Assembly (NCBI GenBank): GCA_024226335.1
Contig: JAAELY010000049.1
Span: 1 to 49,144, forward strand
Source: a bacterium
GTDB taxonomy: Bacteria > Myxococcota_A > UBA9160 > SZUA-336
Direction of reading: 5' to 3'
Length of the DNA: 49,144 bases
The notes below the pieces were generated by a model that had not been told where the DNA came from, did no database searches, and was given only the letters and a program-made list of their open reading frames with translations. The translations under genes and the position numbers were made by a program. Positions 34,379 through 44,430 of the stretch are shown here, one piece after another; positions within the stretch are counted from its first letter, which is position 1, and each line of letters begins with the position of its first letter.

Positions 34379-36697
34379 ATGGCATTGCGAACGAAGGGAC
34401 TGAAATTGCTCCGCTCCAGCACTCACCGCACTACAACACTACGCATGAAGCTCATTGTGACGCTGCTCCTTTTCAGCCTACTTCCGGCCAGCTCGATCGT
34501 CGTGATGATGTTTGCGCTCGACAACACGACCGAACAGATAGGGAGCCTGATCCGCAACTCCACAGCAGACATGGTGGACAAGATCGAGCGCAATCTGTTC
34601 GAGCGCTACGGAGACGTTCAAGCTTTTGCCCTCAACAAGGTGGTCCATGACCGCGCTAGCTGGTACGAGACCGCCGAGCAGAAGAACCCGATTACAGATG
34701 CAATGAACGCATATGTGAAGGGATACGATATCTACCTGTTGATGCTCCTCACCGATCTAGATGGTCGTGTCATCGCGGTGAACTCACGCGACGCGAGCGG
34801 TGCACCAGTCGACACACGGTGGCTCTACAAAAAGAACTACGCTGGCGAGGGCTGGTTCAAGGATTCTCTAGCCGGTCGTTTTACAGAGGGCGAAGGCGTC
34901 ACGGGTACGGTCGTCCGCGATGTCGAGCGAAACAGCGATGTAGCCAGGGCTTACCAAGACGACACCTTGCTGGCCGTCAGCTACTCCGCCCCTGTTCGAG
35001 ATGAGTCCGGCAAGGTCATAGCCATCTGGCACAACTTGGCAGACTTCAGACTCGTCGAGCAGATCATAGCCTCGAGCTACGACAGCTTCGCTGGCTCACT
35101 CAATATCCCGAACATCGAGATCACCTTACTCGATCGAAGCGGCACATTCCTTGTCGACTACGACCCCTACAGGACTGGCGAGAAGGAGATCGTTCACGAC
35201 TTCGACGTTCTCTTGAGAAAGAATCTCGCCGAGTTGGATGTCGAGATTGCAAAGTCTGCTGTCGAAGGAGGGTCCGGGTACTTGATCAGCACGCACGCAC
35301 GCAAGCAAATCGAACAACTCGGTGGGTTCGTCCATTCTTCGGGAGCACTGGGTTATCCAGGCCTCGGATGGTCTGCCCTTGTTCGCGTCGCGACAAGCGA
35401 TCTGGCTTCGGGAGTCAAGCTGGTACAAGGTCCAGCTCTGATGCTCCTCGCAGCTACGGCATTGGGGGGAATCATGTTCTCCATTCTATTCGCTCGCAGC
35501 CTCACACGGCCCGTAAACGAGATGCTCTCTTCCATCAAGAGTGCCGCCCATGGCGATTTGACGCGCACTCCCGCGGTAACTTCGGGTGACGAGATTGGCC
35601 AAATGGCGAGGGAATTCGGCGTGCTGCTCGATTCATTGAGGGAGAGCATCGGCTCCATCAAGGCGCGGGGTGAGGAACTGAGCAGCTCAGCTTCTTCACT
35701 CACGATGGTTGCTGGCTCGCTGGCGAGCAGTAGCGGACAGATGAACGAGCAGGCCGGTAGTGTGTCGGAGACGACCGGAGAACTCTCCCAGAACCTTGCG
35801 ACTGTGGCCAGCGCTGTTGAAGAGTCTTCGAGCAACATCCGAAACGTCGCTGTAGTGGTCGAGGAAATATCGACGAACATGGGGCAGGTGTCGGCAAGTT
35901 CGCAGTCCATGGCGCGCGACGTGCAGTCGGTGTCCAAGTCGGTCGAGGAAATGGCGACATCTCTGGGAAAGGTCTCGGAAGATTCCGAGCAAGCCGCGGT
36001 AATCACATCGCAGGCATCCGGTTCAGCAAGTGAGGCGAGCCGCTCGATGAAGTCTCTGACGGAGGCTGCAAACGACATCGGGAAGGTCGTGGGCGCAATC
36101 AACGACATCGCAGAACAGACGAACCTGCTGGCACTCAACGCAACCATCGAAGCAGCATCGGCAGGCGATGCCGGGCGAGGCTTCGCCGTCGTCGCGAGTG
36201 AGGTCAAGGAACTTGCACGGCAGACATCCGTCGCAACTGGCGAGATCCGAGGGAAGATTGAAGCCATCCAGGAGAGCACCCGCGAAGCGGAGACGAAGAT
36301 CACCGGTATTGTGGAAGTCTCCAACGAGGTCAACCTGATTTCTCAACGAATCGCGCAATCGATCGAGCAGCAACGCGAGATGGCTGGAGAAATCTCGGAG
36401 TCTGTGGCCTCGGCAGCGCAGAGTGCACAACTCGTTGACGGATCGGTCGCAGAGACTCTGGCTGGTGTAACCGCGGCGTCCAAGAATGCTGACGAACTCG
36501 CGATTGGCTCAAACGAAATCGCACGAACGACTGCAGAAGCTTCGAACGGGGTGGCTGACGTTTCCGGGAGCATCGCGGACGTGGCCTCCGCGATACGTAA
36601 CGTCACGGGCGGGGCCGAGTCGGTCGATACGTCTGCGAGCGAGCTAGCTAGCGTGGCGCAGCAACTCGACGACCTGGTGTCTCGCTATTCCGTCTAG
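34379..36697 (+). CDS. methyl-accepting chemotaxis protein
   Basis: The 772-residue transmembrane chemoreceptor has TM1 at about 23-46 ([20 protein letters not shown]) and a large periplasmic dCache-like sensor (about 47-345, with [20 protein letters not shown]). TM2 is near 350-372, HAMP about 373-425 ([20 protein letters not shown]), then a long cytoplasmic coiled coil. The signalling hairpin begins [20 protein letters not shown] at about 579 and continues [15 protein letters not shown], a slightly divergent form of the CheA/CheW-binding tip. The ligand is unknown. No che genes are nearby. It sits between an inverted-repeat element and a transposase relic, and its codons look somewhat less GC-biased than its neighbours, suggesting acquisition. 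Confidence 0.95.
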   Translation: MALRTKGLKLLRSSTHRTTTLRMKLIVTLLLFSLLPASSIVVMMFALDNTTEQIGSLIRNSTADMVDKIERNLFERYGDVQAFALNKVVHDRASWYETAEQKNPITDAMNAYVKGYDIYLLMLLTDLDGRVIAVNSRDASGAPVDTRWLYKKNYAGEGWFKDSLAGRFTEGEGVTGTVVRDVERNSDVARAYQDDTLLAVSYSAPVRDESGKVIAIWHNLADFRLVEQIIASSYDSFAGSLNIPNIEITLLDRSGTFLVDYDPYRTGEKEIVHDFDVLLRKNLAELDVEIAKSAVEGGSGYLISTHARKQIEQLGGFVHSSGALGYPGLGWSALVRVATSDLASGVKLVQGPALMLLAATALGGIMFSILFARSLTRPVNEMLSSIKSAAHGDLTRTPAVTSGDEIGQMAREFGVLLDSLRESIGSIKARGEELSSSASSLTMVAGSLASSSGQMNEQAGSVSETTGELSQNLATVASAVEESSSNIRNVAVVVEEISTNMGQVSASSQSMARDVQSVSKSVEEMATSLGKVSEDSEQAAVITSQASGSASEASRSMKSLTEAANDIGKVVGAINDIAEQTNLLALNATIEAASAGDAGRGFAVVASEVKELARQTSVATGEIRGKIEAIQESTREAETKITGIVEVSNEVNLISQRIAQSIEQQREMAGEISESVASAAQSAQLVDGSVAETLAGVTAASKNADELAIGSNEIARTTAEASNGVADVSGSIADVASAIRNVTGGAESVDTSASELASVAQQLDDLVSRYSV

Positions 36698-36753
36698 CCG
36701 CAAGAGACACTCTGTGCCAGAAATGGATGCCCAGCTGCACCCAAGAGCATTCT

Positions 36754-36936
36754 GCAGTCGAGGCAGACAAGGTCACAGGGTGCCGAGGCCGTATCGCCGC
36801 AAGCAGCGATAGACGGTGCTTGCGGCCATGAGAGCGAGATCCCGGCCTGGCGGCAGGCCTCCGAGACGTTGCCGAGTTCCTCGACCTGCGCGAAGGGGCG
36901 AAGCCGAAAAGCCTGTACCTTGTCGTCGAGGGTCAT
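36754..36936 (-). pseudogene. degraded IS481-type transposase relic
   Basis: Three collinear fragments of an IS481-like transposase remain on the minus strand. An N-terminal helix-turn-helix part (ATG 36936, VEELGNVSEACRQAGIS) is followed after a deletion and frame change by STVYRCLRRYGLGTL, then in the first frame by DLVCLDC, which matches the start of the DDE catalytic region (usually LVCLDTFYIGKL-like). The rest of the catalytic domain is absent. No terminal inverted repeats were identified. Family assignment rests on remembered motif order. Confidence 0.55.
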
Positions 36937-37036
36937 CGCGCATACGCCCAAATTGTTGTGTCGTAACTACAACTTGGAACGGATGGGCGCCTGGCCCTCA
37001 CTCGTTTCAGATCAAAGGTGTCTTAGCAGGCTCAGA

Positions 37037-38461
37037 CTAGATGTCGTAGTAGAGTTCGAACTCGTGCGGATGGGGTCGCAGCGCGACCTGCTGGCACTCG
37101 TTCTCGCGCTTGTAACCGATCCAGGTCTGGATGGCGTCCTCGGTGAAGACGTCTCCCTTCAACAGGAAGTCGTGATCGTCTTCCATGCAGTCGAGGGCTT
37201 CTTCGAGGCTGCCGGGCATCACGGGGATGTTCTCCAGCTCTTCGGAACTCAGCGAGTAGATGTCCTTGTCCATCGGCTCGCCCGGATCGATCTTGTTCTC
37301 GATACCGTCGAGCCCCGCCATGAGCATGGCCGAGAATGCCAGGTAGGGATTGCAGGTCGGATCCGGGAAGCGGGCCTCGAGGCGCTTTGCCTTCGGGCTG
37401 GCCGAGTACATGGGAATGCGGATCGAAGCGGAGCGGTTGCGACTGGAATAGGCCAGGTTCACCGGAGCCTCGAAACCCGGAACCAGCCGCTTGTACGAAT
37501 TCGTCGTCGGGTTCGTCAACGCGGCCAGCGAACGGGCGTGCTTCAGGATCCCGCCGATGTAGTACAGGCAGGACTGCGATACGCCGGCGTACTCATTCCC
37601 GGCAAACAACGGCTTGCCGTCCTTCCAGAGCGACTGGTGAGTGTGCATGCCCGAGCCGTTGTCGTTGAAGACCGGCTTCGGCATGAACGTAACTGTGTGG
37701 CCGGCGTTCTTGGCCACGTTCTTCACGCAGTATTTGTAGAGCATCAGCATATCGCCCATCTCGACGAGCGGGCTGTAACGCATATCGATCTCTGCCTGAC
37801 CGGCGGTGGCGACTTCGTGGTGCTGACACTCGATATGCAGTCCGAGGTCCTCCATCTGAAGAACCATCTCACTGCGCAGGTTCTGGAACGAATCGGCGGG
37901 TGAGACCGGGAAGTAGCCTTCCTTGTAGCGCGGCTTGTGGCCGAGATTCGGACCCTCATCGCGACCGCTATTCCAGCGACCCTCGATGGAATCGATGATG
38001 TAGTAACTCTCTCTCTCGTTCGTGGCGTAGCGCACGTCGTCGAGGATGAAGAACTCGGCCTCGGGACCGATGTACGCGGTGTCCGCGATGCCCGTCAGCT
38101 TGAGATAGTTGACCGCCTTCTGGGCGATGTGACGCGGATCGCGCGAGTACGACTCACGGGTGATCGGATCGACGATGTCGCAGATCATCGAGAGCGTCGT
38201 GTGGTCGCAGAACGGATCGATGAAGGCGGTGGTCGGGTCCGGAATGATCAACATGTCGCTGCTGTCGATGCTCTTCCAGCCGCGAATACTCGACCCATCG
38301 AAACCAAACCCGTCTTCGAAAGAGGACTCGTCGAGTTCGTGCATTGGGAATGTGACGTGCTGCCACTGTCCCGGCCAGTCGATGAATTTCAGGTCGAGCA
38401 GCTTGGCGCCTTCAGCGGCAGCATAATCGAGCACGTCCTTGGGGGTTCGGTCGTTGTGCAT
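37037..38461 (-). CDS. glnA: type I glutamine synthetase
   Basis: The 474-residue GS-I catalyses ATP-dependent synthesis of glutamine from glutamate and ammonium. Features are the N-terminal beta-grasp with [12 protein letters not shown], the metal/ATP site [32 protein letters not shown], the NRSASIRIP loop, and the adenylylation Tyr402 in [12 protein letters not shown] (E. coli Tyr397 equivalent). That Tyr implies GlnE-type control. The ATG at 38461 is preceded by GGAGGG. It follows glnB by 50 nt, forming a nitrogen-assimilation operon. Confidence 0.97.
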   Translation of the reverse strand: MHNDRTPKDVLDYAAAEGAKLLDLKFIDWPGQWQHVTFPMHELDESSFEDGFGFDGSSIRGWKSIDSSDMLIIPDPTTAFIDPFCDHTTLSMICDIVDPITRESYSRDPRHIAQKAVNYLKLTGIADTAYIGPEAEFFILDDVRYATNERESYYIIDSIEGRWNSGRDEGPNLGHKPRYKEGYFPVSPADSFQNLRSEMVLQMEDLGLHIECQHHEVATAGQAEIDMRYSPLVEMGDMLMLYKYCVKNVAKNAGHTVTFMPKPVFNDNGSGMHTHQSLWKDGKPLFAGNEYAGVSQSCLYYIGGILKHARSLAALTNPTTNSYKRLVPGFEAPVNLAYSSRNRSASIRIPMYSASPKAKRLEARFPDPTCNPYLAFSAMLMAGLDGIENKIDPGEPMDKDIYSLSSEELENIPVMPGSLEEALDCMEDDHDFLLKGDVFTEDAIQTWIGYKRENECQQVALRPHPHEFELYYDI

Positions 38462-38511
38462 GGTCCCTCCGAGGGGGTTGGAGGCGCTGCTTGGCGCCCG
38501 GAAGACAGGAA

Positions 38512-38895
<384 letters not shown>

Positions 38896-38968
38896 TTATA
38901 CCACAAACTACAGGGGCTTCTCAGTAGCGAATACTGCCCCGCCCCACGAGGTATCGGGCGCAAAGTGA

Positions 38969-39003
38969 GAGGGGCCTTCGCCGTACCGTGGCGAAGGCCC
39001 CTC
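38969..39003 (-). terminator. strong hairpin after the porin pair
   Basis: A perfect 14-bp stem (GAGGGGCCTTCGCC with its complement) encloses a 7-nt loop, 46 nt after the second porin stop on the minus strand. The sequence after the stem is TCACTTTG, so termination may be moderate. It separates the porins from glnB. Confidence 0.7.
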
Positions 39004-39048
39004 GGGAGACAGGTGGGCTCCGGGCACCCCCGTTTTCGCTGCTTTCGA

Positions 39049-40461
39049 CTAGTCGAAGCTGTACGAGACCTCCAGATAACCCGTGACGGCATCCTCCTCG
39101 TTGTCGGACACCGAAGGGGTGGTCGTACCAGACGGGAAGATCTTGTCGGTTCCCGTGGACCAGTCCGCTCGATCGAAGCGGACTTCGGCGCGGGTGGTCA
39201 GATTGGGCGTCATCGCGTAACTCAGAGTTCCAGTCAGGCTGTAGAAGACCGCGTCCTCGGTAGCCGGGAACTTCTCCGTCTGCTTCAGGGTCCGCGTGCC
39301 CTTTTCGTCGAAGAAGTACTCGCCGCGCAGGGCGAGACTCAGTTTGTCGTTCAACTGAATCTGGGTCCCGACCTCGGCGCCATACCAGATGCGATCGTCG
39401 TAGTCGGTCGCTACGAATCCGGCCACGTCTTCCTGCTCTCCCCAATCGGCCTGGAGCCAGAAATTCAGGGAGTCAGAGGCTTTGTAGGTAGCGACCAGAT
39501 CGACGATCAGGGCATCGTCGGTCTGACGTTCGCTGGTCGTATTGACCGTACTCGCCGGACCGAAGCTCGGAGGCTGCCTTGCCATGTCCGCACCGTAGTA
39601 GGTCTGTAGCGAGGCGCTCAACGGTCCTCCGCCGTAGCGGAGCTGAGCCAGGATTCCCTTGTTCTCGTTCAGGTCCAGTGCGTTGTTGAAGCCGTTGGTC
39701 ACACCAGCGGCCCAGCCCAGGTTCTCATTGAACTGGCCCGAAGCCAGCACTCCGGTGTGGAGCAGCGGAATCGCCCAGGTGTAGAGCAGGCCGTGGCTGA
39801 TGTTCGGGTTCTCGACTGAGTCGAGCACTTCATAACCCAGCAGTGTTTCGAACTTTCCAAAGAGAAAGTCCACGCCGTTGTGGTTGTACATCAAGTACGC
39901 CTCTTGAATGAAGAGGTCCGTATCGGATCCACCCGGAGAAGTGGTGTAACCCGAAAGGCTTGCTGTACCGGTGTCGAGGATCGCGGCGTTCTGCCCGAAT
40001 AACAGATCCAACTGGAAGCCAGCTGTACCGGAACCGTTAGTCGGTTTGCCAATCTCGAGTTTTACGGCGTCGAGACTGAATGTGTTGTGATTGCAGTTGA
40101 ACTGGCACATCGGTTGCGTGGTGGTCGGAGCCGGGCTGCCAGTGCCCTTCGTGCCTTTGCTCGGATTCTCGCCCGCCCAGACATAGGAGGCCGCAATATG
40201 CCCCCCTACTTCCAGGCCGCTGAAGAATCCGTCGAGCCCACTGCCCTGACTGACGTCCGGTGCAGATTCCACGTGCCGATCCAGCAAATCTCTGTTGACC
40301 GCGATCGCCTCTTGCCGCTCGTCGATCCTGTCTTCGAGCGCCAGCAATCGCTCCTGGAGCGCCTGGAGACGCGCTGTTGCGGCTTCATCAGCCTGCGCGA
40401 CGGGCGGTCCCAGTACGACTGCAGCAAGTGCGGCGGTCAGTACGAGTACTTTGAATCTCAT
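39049..40461 (-). CDS. outer-membrane porin-like beta-barrel protein (downstream paralogue)
   Basis: The 470-residue protein has a signal peptide (MRFKVLVLTAALAAVVLG, cleavage near AQADE). A periplasmic coiled coil follows (ARLQALQERLLALEDRIDER), then a long beta-barrel rich in alternating aromatic strands that ends in Phe-Asp (LEVSYSFD). It resembles BBP2/OmpL-type putative porins. An unusual CQFNCNHNTF segment near residue 110 is shared with its neighbour. ATG at 40461 with AGGAGG 6 nt upstream decides the start. It lies 26 nt downstream of its paralogue. The substrate is unknown. Confidence 0.85.
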   Translation of the reverse strand: MRFKVLVLTAALAAVVLGPPVAQADEAATARLQALQERLLALEDRIDERQEAIAVNRDLLDRHVESAPDVSQGSGLDGFFSGLEVGGHIAASYVWAGENPSKGTKGTGSPAPTTTQPMCQFNCNHNTFSLDAVKLEIGKPTNGSGTAGFQLDLLFGQNAAILDTGTASLSGYTTSPGGSDTDLFIQEAYLMYNHNGVDFLFGKFETLLGYEVLDSVENPNISHGLLYTWAIPLLHTGVLASGQFNENLGWAAGVTNGFNNALDLNENKGILAQLRYGGGPLSASLQTYYGADMARQPPSFGPASTVNTTSERQTDDALIVDLVATYKASDSLNFWLQADWGEQEDVAGFVATDYDDRIWYGAEVGTQIQLNDKLSLALRGEYFFDEKGTRTLKQTEKFPATEDAVFYSLTGTLSYAMTPNLTTRAEVRFDRADWSTGTDKIFPSGTTTPSVSDNEEDAVTGYLEVSYSFD

Positions 40462-40487
40462 ATGCTTCCTCCTGTAGCTCGCACTGA

Positions 40488-41882
40488 TCAATCGAAGCTG
40501 TAAGAGACTTCGAAGTAGCCGGTCACACCGTCTTCTTCCATGTTCGGAGACGCCCCCAAGGTGTTGCCCGTGGGAAAGACCTCATCGATCGAACCGCTCG
40601 CGTCGAGACGATCGTATCGGACTTCCATGCGAGCCGAGAGGTTGGAAGTGAGCGCATAACCCAATGTCCCGGTGAGGCTGTAGGCATTCATATCCGTCTT
40701 GGCACCCGTTGTCGGGCCGAAGCCGAGGCGGTATCCGTTTTCGTCCACGAAGTACTCACCGCGGAGGGCGAGACTGAGCTTGTCGCTCAGGTCGATCGCA
40801 CTGCCGACCGCAACACCCCACCACTGAGCGGTTTCAAAGCCGCCTCCGATTTCGGACAGATCCTCCTGCTCGCCCCAGTCGATATTGAGCCAGAAGTTGA
40901 GATCGTCGGACGCCGTGTACGTAGAGACGAGGTCGATGATCAGGGCGTCATCCTTACTTCCGTGCCGAGTCGTGCCATTGACGACCGCTCCGGTGGAGAC
41001 CGAAGCGTTGTCGGCGCCGTAATAGGCCTGCACGGACGTGGCCAATGGACCTGCGCCGTAGCGGATCTGGGCGAGCAGGCCCTTGTTGTCATTGAGATCG
41101 ATCGCGTTGTCGAAACCGTTGGTTACGCCCGCGGCCCAACCGAGGTTCTCGTTGATTTCACCGGATGCCAGGAGACCCGTGTGAAATAGCGGGATGGCCT
41201 TGGTGAAGAGGATCCCGTGACTGATATTCGGATTCGCGGGAGAATCGAGAACTTCGAAACCGAGAAGCGTTTCGAACTTACCGAAGGTGAGCTCGGTCCC
41301 ATTCAGGTCGTAGGCCACGTAGGCCTCCTGGATGAAGAAGTCCGTGTCGGACCCGCCTCGGGCAGTCGTGTAGCCGGAAAGGCCCGCGGTGTAGGCGTCG
41401 AGGATGGCGGCGTTCTGCCCGAACAGGAAGTCCAACTGGAAACCGGCGGTACCGGGTCCGTCGAGCGACTTACCGATCTCGAGCTTCACCGCATCGAGCG
41501 TGAACGTATTGTGATTGCAATTGAACATGCACAGCGGCTGGGATCCGACCGGCGCCGGGCTGCCGGTGCCCTTCGTGTTCTGGCGCGGATTCTCTCCCGC
41601 GTACACGTACGAAGCCGTCAGATGGCCGCCCACTTCGAGCTTGCTGAAGAAGGCGTCGAGTCCGCTGCCCTGAGAAACGGCAGGCATTGCCGAGTTCCTG
41701 AGCAGATCGCGCTGTGCCCGGATCGTCGCCTCGCTGTCCTGAAGTTTGTCTTCCGCTGCGAGGAGCCTTTGCTCCAGTGCCCGGATCAGCGCGACGTCGT
41801 CGTCAGCCGCGAGCGCGGATGGCGCAAAAGCCACCGTGCATAGCGCGGTTGCGAGCGCCAACGGGAAATACTTGATCTTCAT
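40488..41882 (-). CDS. outer-membrane porin-like beta-barrel protein (upstream paralogue)
   Basis: The 464-residue protein is a tandem paralogue of the next gene. It has a signal peptide (MKIKYFPLALATALCTVAFA, cleavage near ALAAD), the coiled coil ALIRALEQRLLAAEDKLQDS, then the shared barrel with CMFNCNHNTFTLDAVKLEIG, FQLDFLFGQNAAILDAYTAG, NENLGWAAGVTNGFDNAIDL, and the same FEVSYSFD end. Differences cluster in loops such as the region after YYGADNAS, as expected for surface loops. ATG at 41882 follows GGAGGGG. It is the first gene of the pair, with a 372-nt leader. Confidence 0.85.
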   Translation of the reverse strand: MKIKYFPLALATALCTVAFAPSALAADDDVALIRALEQRLLAAEDKLQDSEATIRAQRDLLRNSAMPAVSQGSGLDAFFSKLEVGGHLTASYVYAGENPRQNTKGTGSPAPVGSQPLCMFNCNHNTFTLDAVKLEIGKSLDGPGTAGFQLDFLFGQNAAILDAYTAGLSGYTTARGGSDTDFFIQEAYVAYDLNGTELTFGKFETLLGFEVLDSPANPNISHGILFTKAIPLFHTGLLASGEINENLGWAAGVTNGFDNAIDLNDNKGLLAQIRYGAGPLATSVQAYYGADNASVSTGAVVNGTTRHGSKDDALIIDLVSTYTASDDLNFWLNIDWGEQEDLSEIGGGFETAQWWGVAVGSAIDLSDKLSLALRGEYFVDENGYRLGFGPTTGAKTDMNAYSLTGTLGYALTSNLSARMEVRYDRLDASGSIDEVFPTGNTLGASPNMEEDGVTGYFEVSYSFD

Positions 41883-42254
41883 AGCCCCTCCTTCAATTGG
41901 ATCGCGGAAGCGACCCTTCAGGCCTGGTCGTATTGTTCTTCATCTTGAGAACACACGACTGTAGAACGTGCTGTTGCAGTTTTGATGCCGTTGGCGTGTC
42001 GTTGTCCGCGCACAAAGCGTAGGGGAAACACATCGAGGCAAAACTAGCCTTCGGGGTGTTTCGTACGGCCGGCGGATTTTCCGCCCGGCGCATGACAAGC
42101 ATCACGTTTCGAATCTCCTAGGGGGGAGAACCGCGAACGCACTAGACCGTGGGGATTCGAATCGGATCCACCACGAGAGCCGCTAAACATACGCAGAATG
42201 TCACAGTGTACAAGGGGCATACACCAAGGACTCTCTCGCCGTTCTTAAAACGAG
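41883..42254 (-). other. leader region upstream of the porin pair
   Basis: These 372 nt are relatively AT-rich near the porin start. The porin ribosome site GGAGGGG is at the end. A 70-codon open frame at 41893-42105 (minus) has no recognisable features and is not called. No -35/-10 pair of good fit and no sigma54 site was found. The far end borders the C-terminus of the frameshifted DUF2064 gene. Confidence 0.5.
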
Positions 42255-42945
42255 TTAGGGACGGGTCTGTCGACTCCCGACCATCGGGTTCGCCGTCAGC
42301 CACGCTCGCGTGCGCGGTGATCCGTCCACGCGCGCTGTCCGTTCCAGTCTTCGGACGTCTTCAATCGTATCCACGTCGTGATGCGCGGGCAGAAGTTCGC
42401 TGTTCAGGCCGAGCGATCGCGCGCATTCGAGTGTGCGCACCAGCACGTCTGCCGTACTCATTTCGATCTCGAGCAGCGCGTCGCATACTCGGCGCACCGA
42501 TCAGGTTGTACACACCGTCCAGATCCGGACACAGAACCAGATCGGAGTGTTCCAGCGCTTGAAATGCTCGGCCCACATACTCCGCTGGAAGCGTGCGGCT
42601 GTCGGTACCCGGTAGCACAATCCGATCGTAGCCCTCTTCCGCATGTACCCGAAAAAGTGCCGCCATACGTGCGGCCAGATTGTCTCCGTTCTGCACGAGA
42701 AGGCGCGCGCCAAAGGCCGCACGAGATTCAAACCACGCGCGGGACGAGGCGGGCCAGTACCAAAGGATCCGATCTTCGGTACGGTTCCGGTATTGCTCGA
42801 GGATATCGAGCCGCATGGCCTCGTAGAAATCTCCGGCCTGCTTAGGCGAGAATGAGGGAACAAGTCGAGTCTTGACGGTTCCAGGGATTGGCTGCTTGGC
42901 GAGAAAGGCGAGAATGCGGCGACTCACGGAGGGACTATATTCCAT
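42255..42945 (-). pseudogene. frameshifted DUF2064/TIGR04282-type glycosyltransferase
   Basis: The N-terminal part from ATG 42945 reads RRILAFLAKQPIPGTVKTRL, the family's nucleotide-binding start, then continues through VLPGTDSRTLPAEYV and LCPDLDGVYNLIG near 42505. The family's C-terminal part (EMSTADVLVRTLECARSLGL, PAHHDVDTIEDVRRLE) continues in another frame down to 42255. That second frame is closed by TGA just upstream of the junction, so a frameshift near 42495-42505 is needed. The junction ATCGGTGCGC has no long homopolymer. It may be a real inactivation or a sequence error. GTG at 42927 is an alternative start. The start diverges only 4 bp from the neighbouring lipoprotein gene. Confidence 0.75.
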
Positions 42946-42949
42946 CCCA

Positions 42950-43435
42950 GTGAAGCAACACACGAGATGCGCCCGTGCAAGAACCCTCTGGCTGTGGCTG
43001 GGACTTTTCGCGTGCTCTGGCTTGCCGCTCGGGTGCTCGAGCGAGGAGGTCGCACCTTCGCGACACGTCCCGCTCGAAGAAACCGTGCGGCACATCGTGC
43101 GATCGGTCGAAGAACGCGCGGTTGGACCGGTGATCGATCACATCTCCCACGAATTCGAGTCTGAAGACGGGCTGCTATTCGTGGATGTCCAGGCCGTGAT
43201 TGAAACGTTCTTGCTACGCGGTGAAAAGATCGGCGTCCGACTCGAGAATCTCTCGATCGAACCGGCCGACGGGGAACGCAAACGCGTACAGGCGTGGCTT
43301 TCGTTCGTCCGAAAAACAGCCATCGAACCCGACCGCTCCCTGCCTCCGGGCGCGGTCATCTACGCGTTCGACCTGATTTTCGAACACCGGGAAGGACGCT
43401 GGCAGGCGCTCTCGGGAAGCTACGAGCGGCAATAG
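42950..43435 (+). CDS. lipoprotein of unknown function (NTF2-like region possible)
   Basis: The 161-residue lipoprotein has a signal beginning RCARARTLWLWLGLFACSGL with lipobox LPLGC. The mature part begins with helices (LEETVRHIVRSVEERAVGPV), then FVDVQAVIETFLLRGEKIGV and several strands (RVQAWLSFVRKTAIE, VIYAFDLIFEHREGRWQAL). This helix-then-sheet order resembles small cystatin/NTF2-like folds, as a guess only. The start is GTG at 42950. The divergent gene's start is 4 bp away, so one of the two starts may be misplaced. It ends 4 nt before the convergent ygfZ stop. Confidence 0.7.
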   Translation: MKQHTRCARARTLWLWLGLFACSGLPLGCSSEEVAPSRHVPLEETVRHIVRSVEERAVGPVIDHISHEFESEDGLLFVDVQAVIETFLLRGEKIGVRLENLSIEPADGERKRVQAWLSFVRKTAIEPDRSLPPGAVIYAFDLIFEHREGRWQALSGSYERQ

Positions 43436-43439
43436 CGCT

Positions 43440-44399
43440 TCATTCAGGCGGTCCGAGCACCTGCGCGGATTGACCTGCGATCTCCAGCGGCGAGCCGGGT
43501 GCCGCACTGGCCGTTTTTACATAGCCCAGCGCGAGATGGCCGCTCAGAGGAGAGAAAGTCGAACTGGTGACCTCACCGACCCCATGCCCCTTTGCGAGGA
43601 TCTCGTCCCCCGCCACAGTCGGTCCTGAGGCCGCGATCTTCACGAGCAAGCGATTGACCGCACCCCGCGAGGCAATGCGCGCGACGATCTCCTGGCCGAC
43701 GTAGCAGCCCTTGGTAAACGAAATGCGGGCTTCCAGCCTCGCTTCCTGAGGAAAATTGCGCCCGCTCACGTCGATTCCAAAGGCGGGAACAAAGGCTTCG
43801 ATCCGCAGCACCTCGGATTGGGCAGCGTCCAGGAGCGGCAGTTCGAGGGCCTCGCGCAGCCCATCGAGTTGCTCTGATGAACCCAGGAGACGCACACCCT
43901 GTTGGGTGAAGGAACCCCCGCCATAGGCGAGTAGAAGCGCGTCGCGCCAGTCGACAAGCACGCAAGCGCCGAATTCGGGTGCGGATACACCGACGGCCTG
44001 AAGCCTTTCTCGGGCGCCAGAGCCTTCGAGTGAAAGGCGATCGAATCCGGAAGACAGAGTCTCGAGCCTCACGTCGTCGGCGATGATGTGCTTTTCGAGC
44101 ATCTCCAGGAGCGCGTTGTCGGCGCCCGCTGCCACATCGAGCCAGATCTCGTTTTCGAATGCCAACGCGCTCAGGTCGGCGATCGGGTGGCCCTTGCGGT
44201 CCAGTTGCAGCGCCTCACACGCCTGCCCGGCCGAAAGCCCCGCCACATCATTGCTCAACATTCCATTGAGAAAGCGCACGCGGTCACCGCCCGTCACGCG
44301 AACCGTCCCACGTCCGGCGGGAGTAAACCACGCGGCCGTCGAGCCGGCGAGGGTGCCCAGCAGGTCTGCTTCAGAAACTTCGAATCGGGGGGTCGCCAC
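43440..44399 (-). CDS. ygfZ: YgfZ/GcvT-type folate-binding protein
   Basis: The 319-residue protein belongs to the COG0354 YgfZ family, which works with folate in assembly or repair of certain Fe-S proteins. The diagnostic motif is SFTKGCYVGQEIVAR near residue 230, with the essential Cys. The N-terminal GDRVRFLNGMLSNDVAGL and C-terminal LALGYVKT are typical of the GcvT fold. The start at 44399 lies 31 nt after the nucleotidyltransferase gene. Confidence 0.92.
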   Translation of the reverse strand: MATPRFEVSEADLLGTLAGSTAAWFTPAGRGTVRVTGGDRVRFLNGMLSNDVAGLSAGQACEALQLDRKGHPIADLSALAFENEIWLDVAAGADNALLEMLEKHIIADDVRLETLSSGFDRLSLEGSGARERLQAVGVSAPEFGACVLVDWRDALLLAYGGGSFTQQGVRLLGSSEQLDGLREALELPLLDAAQSEVLRIEAFVPAFGIDVSGRNFPQEARLEARISFTKGCYVGQEIVARIASRGAVNRLLVKIAASGPTVAGDEILAKGHGVGEVTSSTFSPLSGHLALGYVKTASAAPGSPLEIAGQSAQVLGPPE

Positions 44400-44430
44400 A
44401 CGCGAAAGATAGCGCGGTGTGGCGCGTGCT

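Noticed and set aside
41893-42105. 70-codon open frame in the porin leader
   Set aside because: No ribosome site, no signal or motif; it overlaps the expected promoter region of the porin gene.
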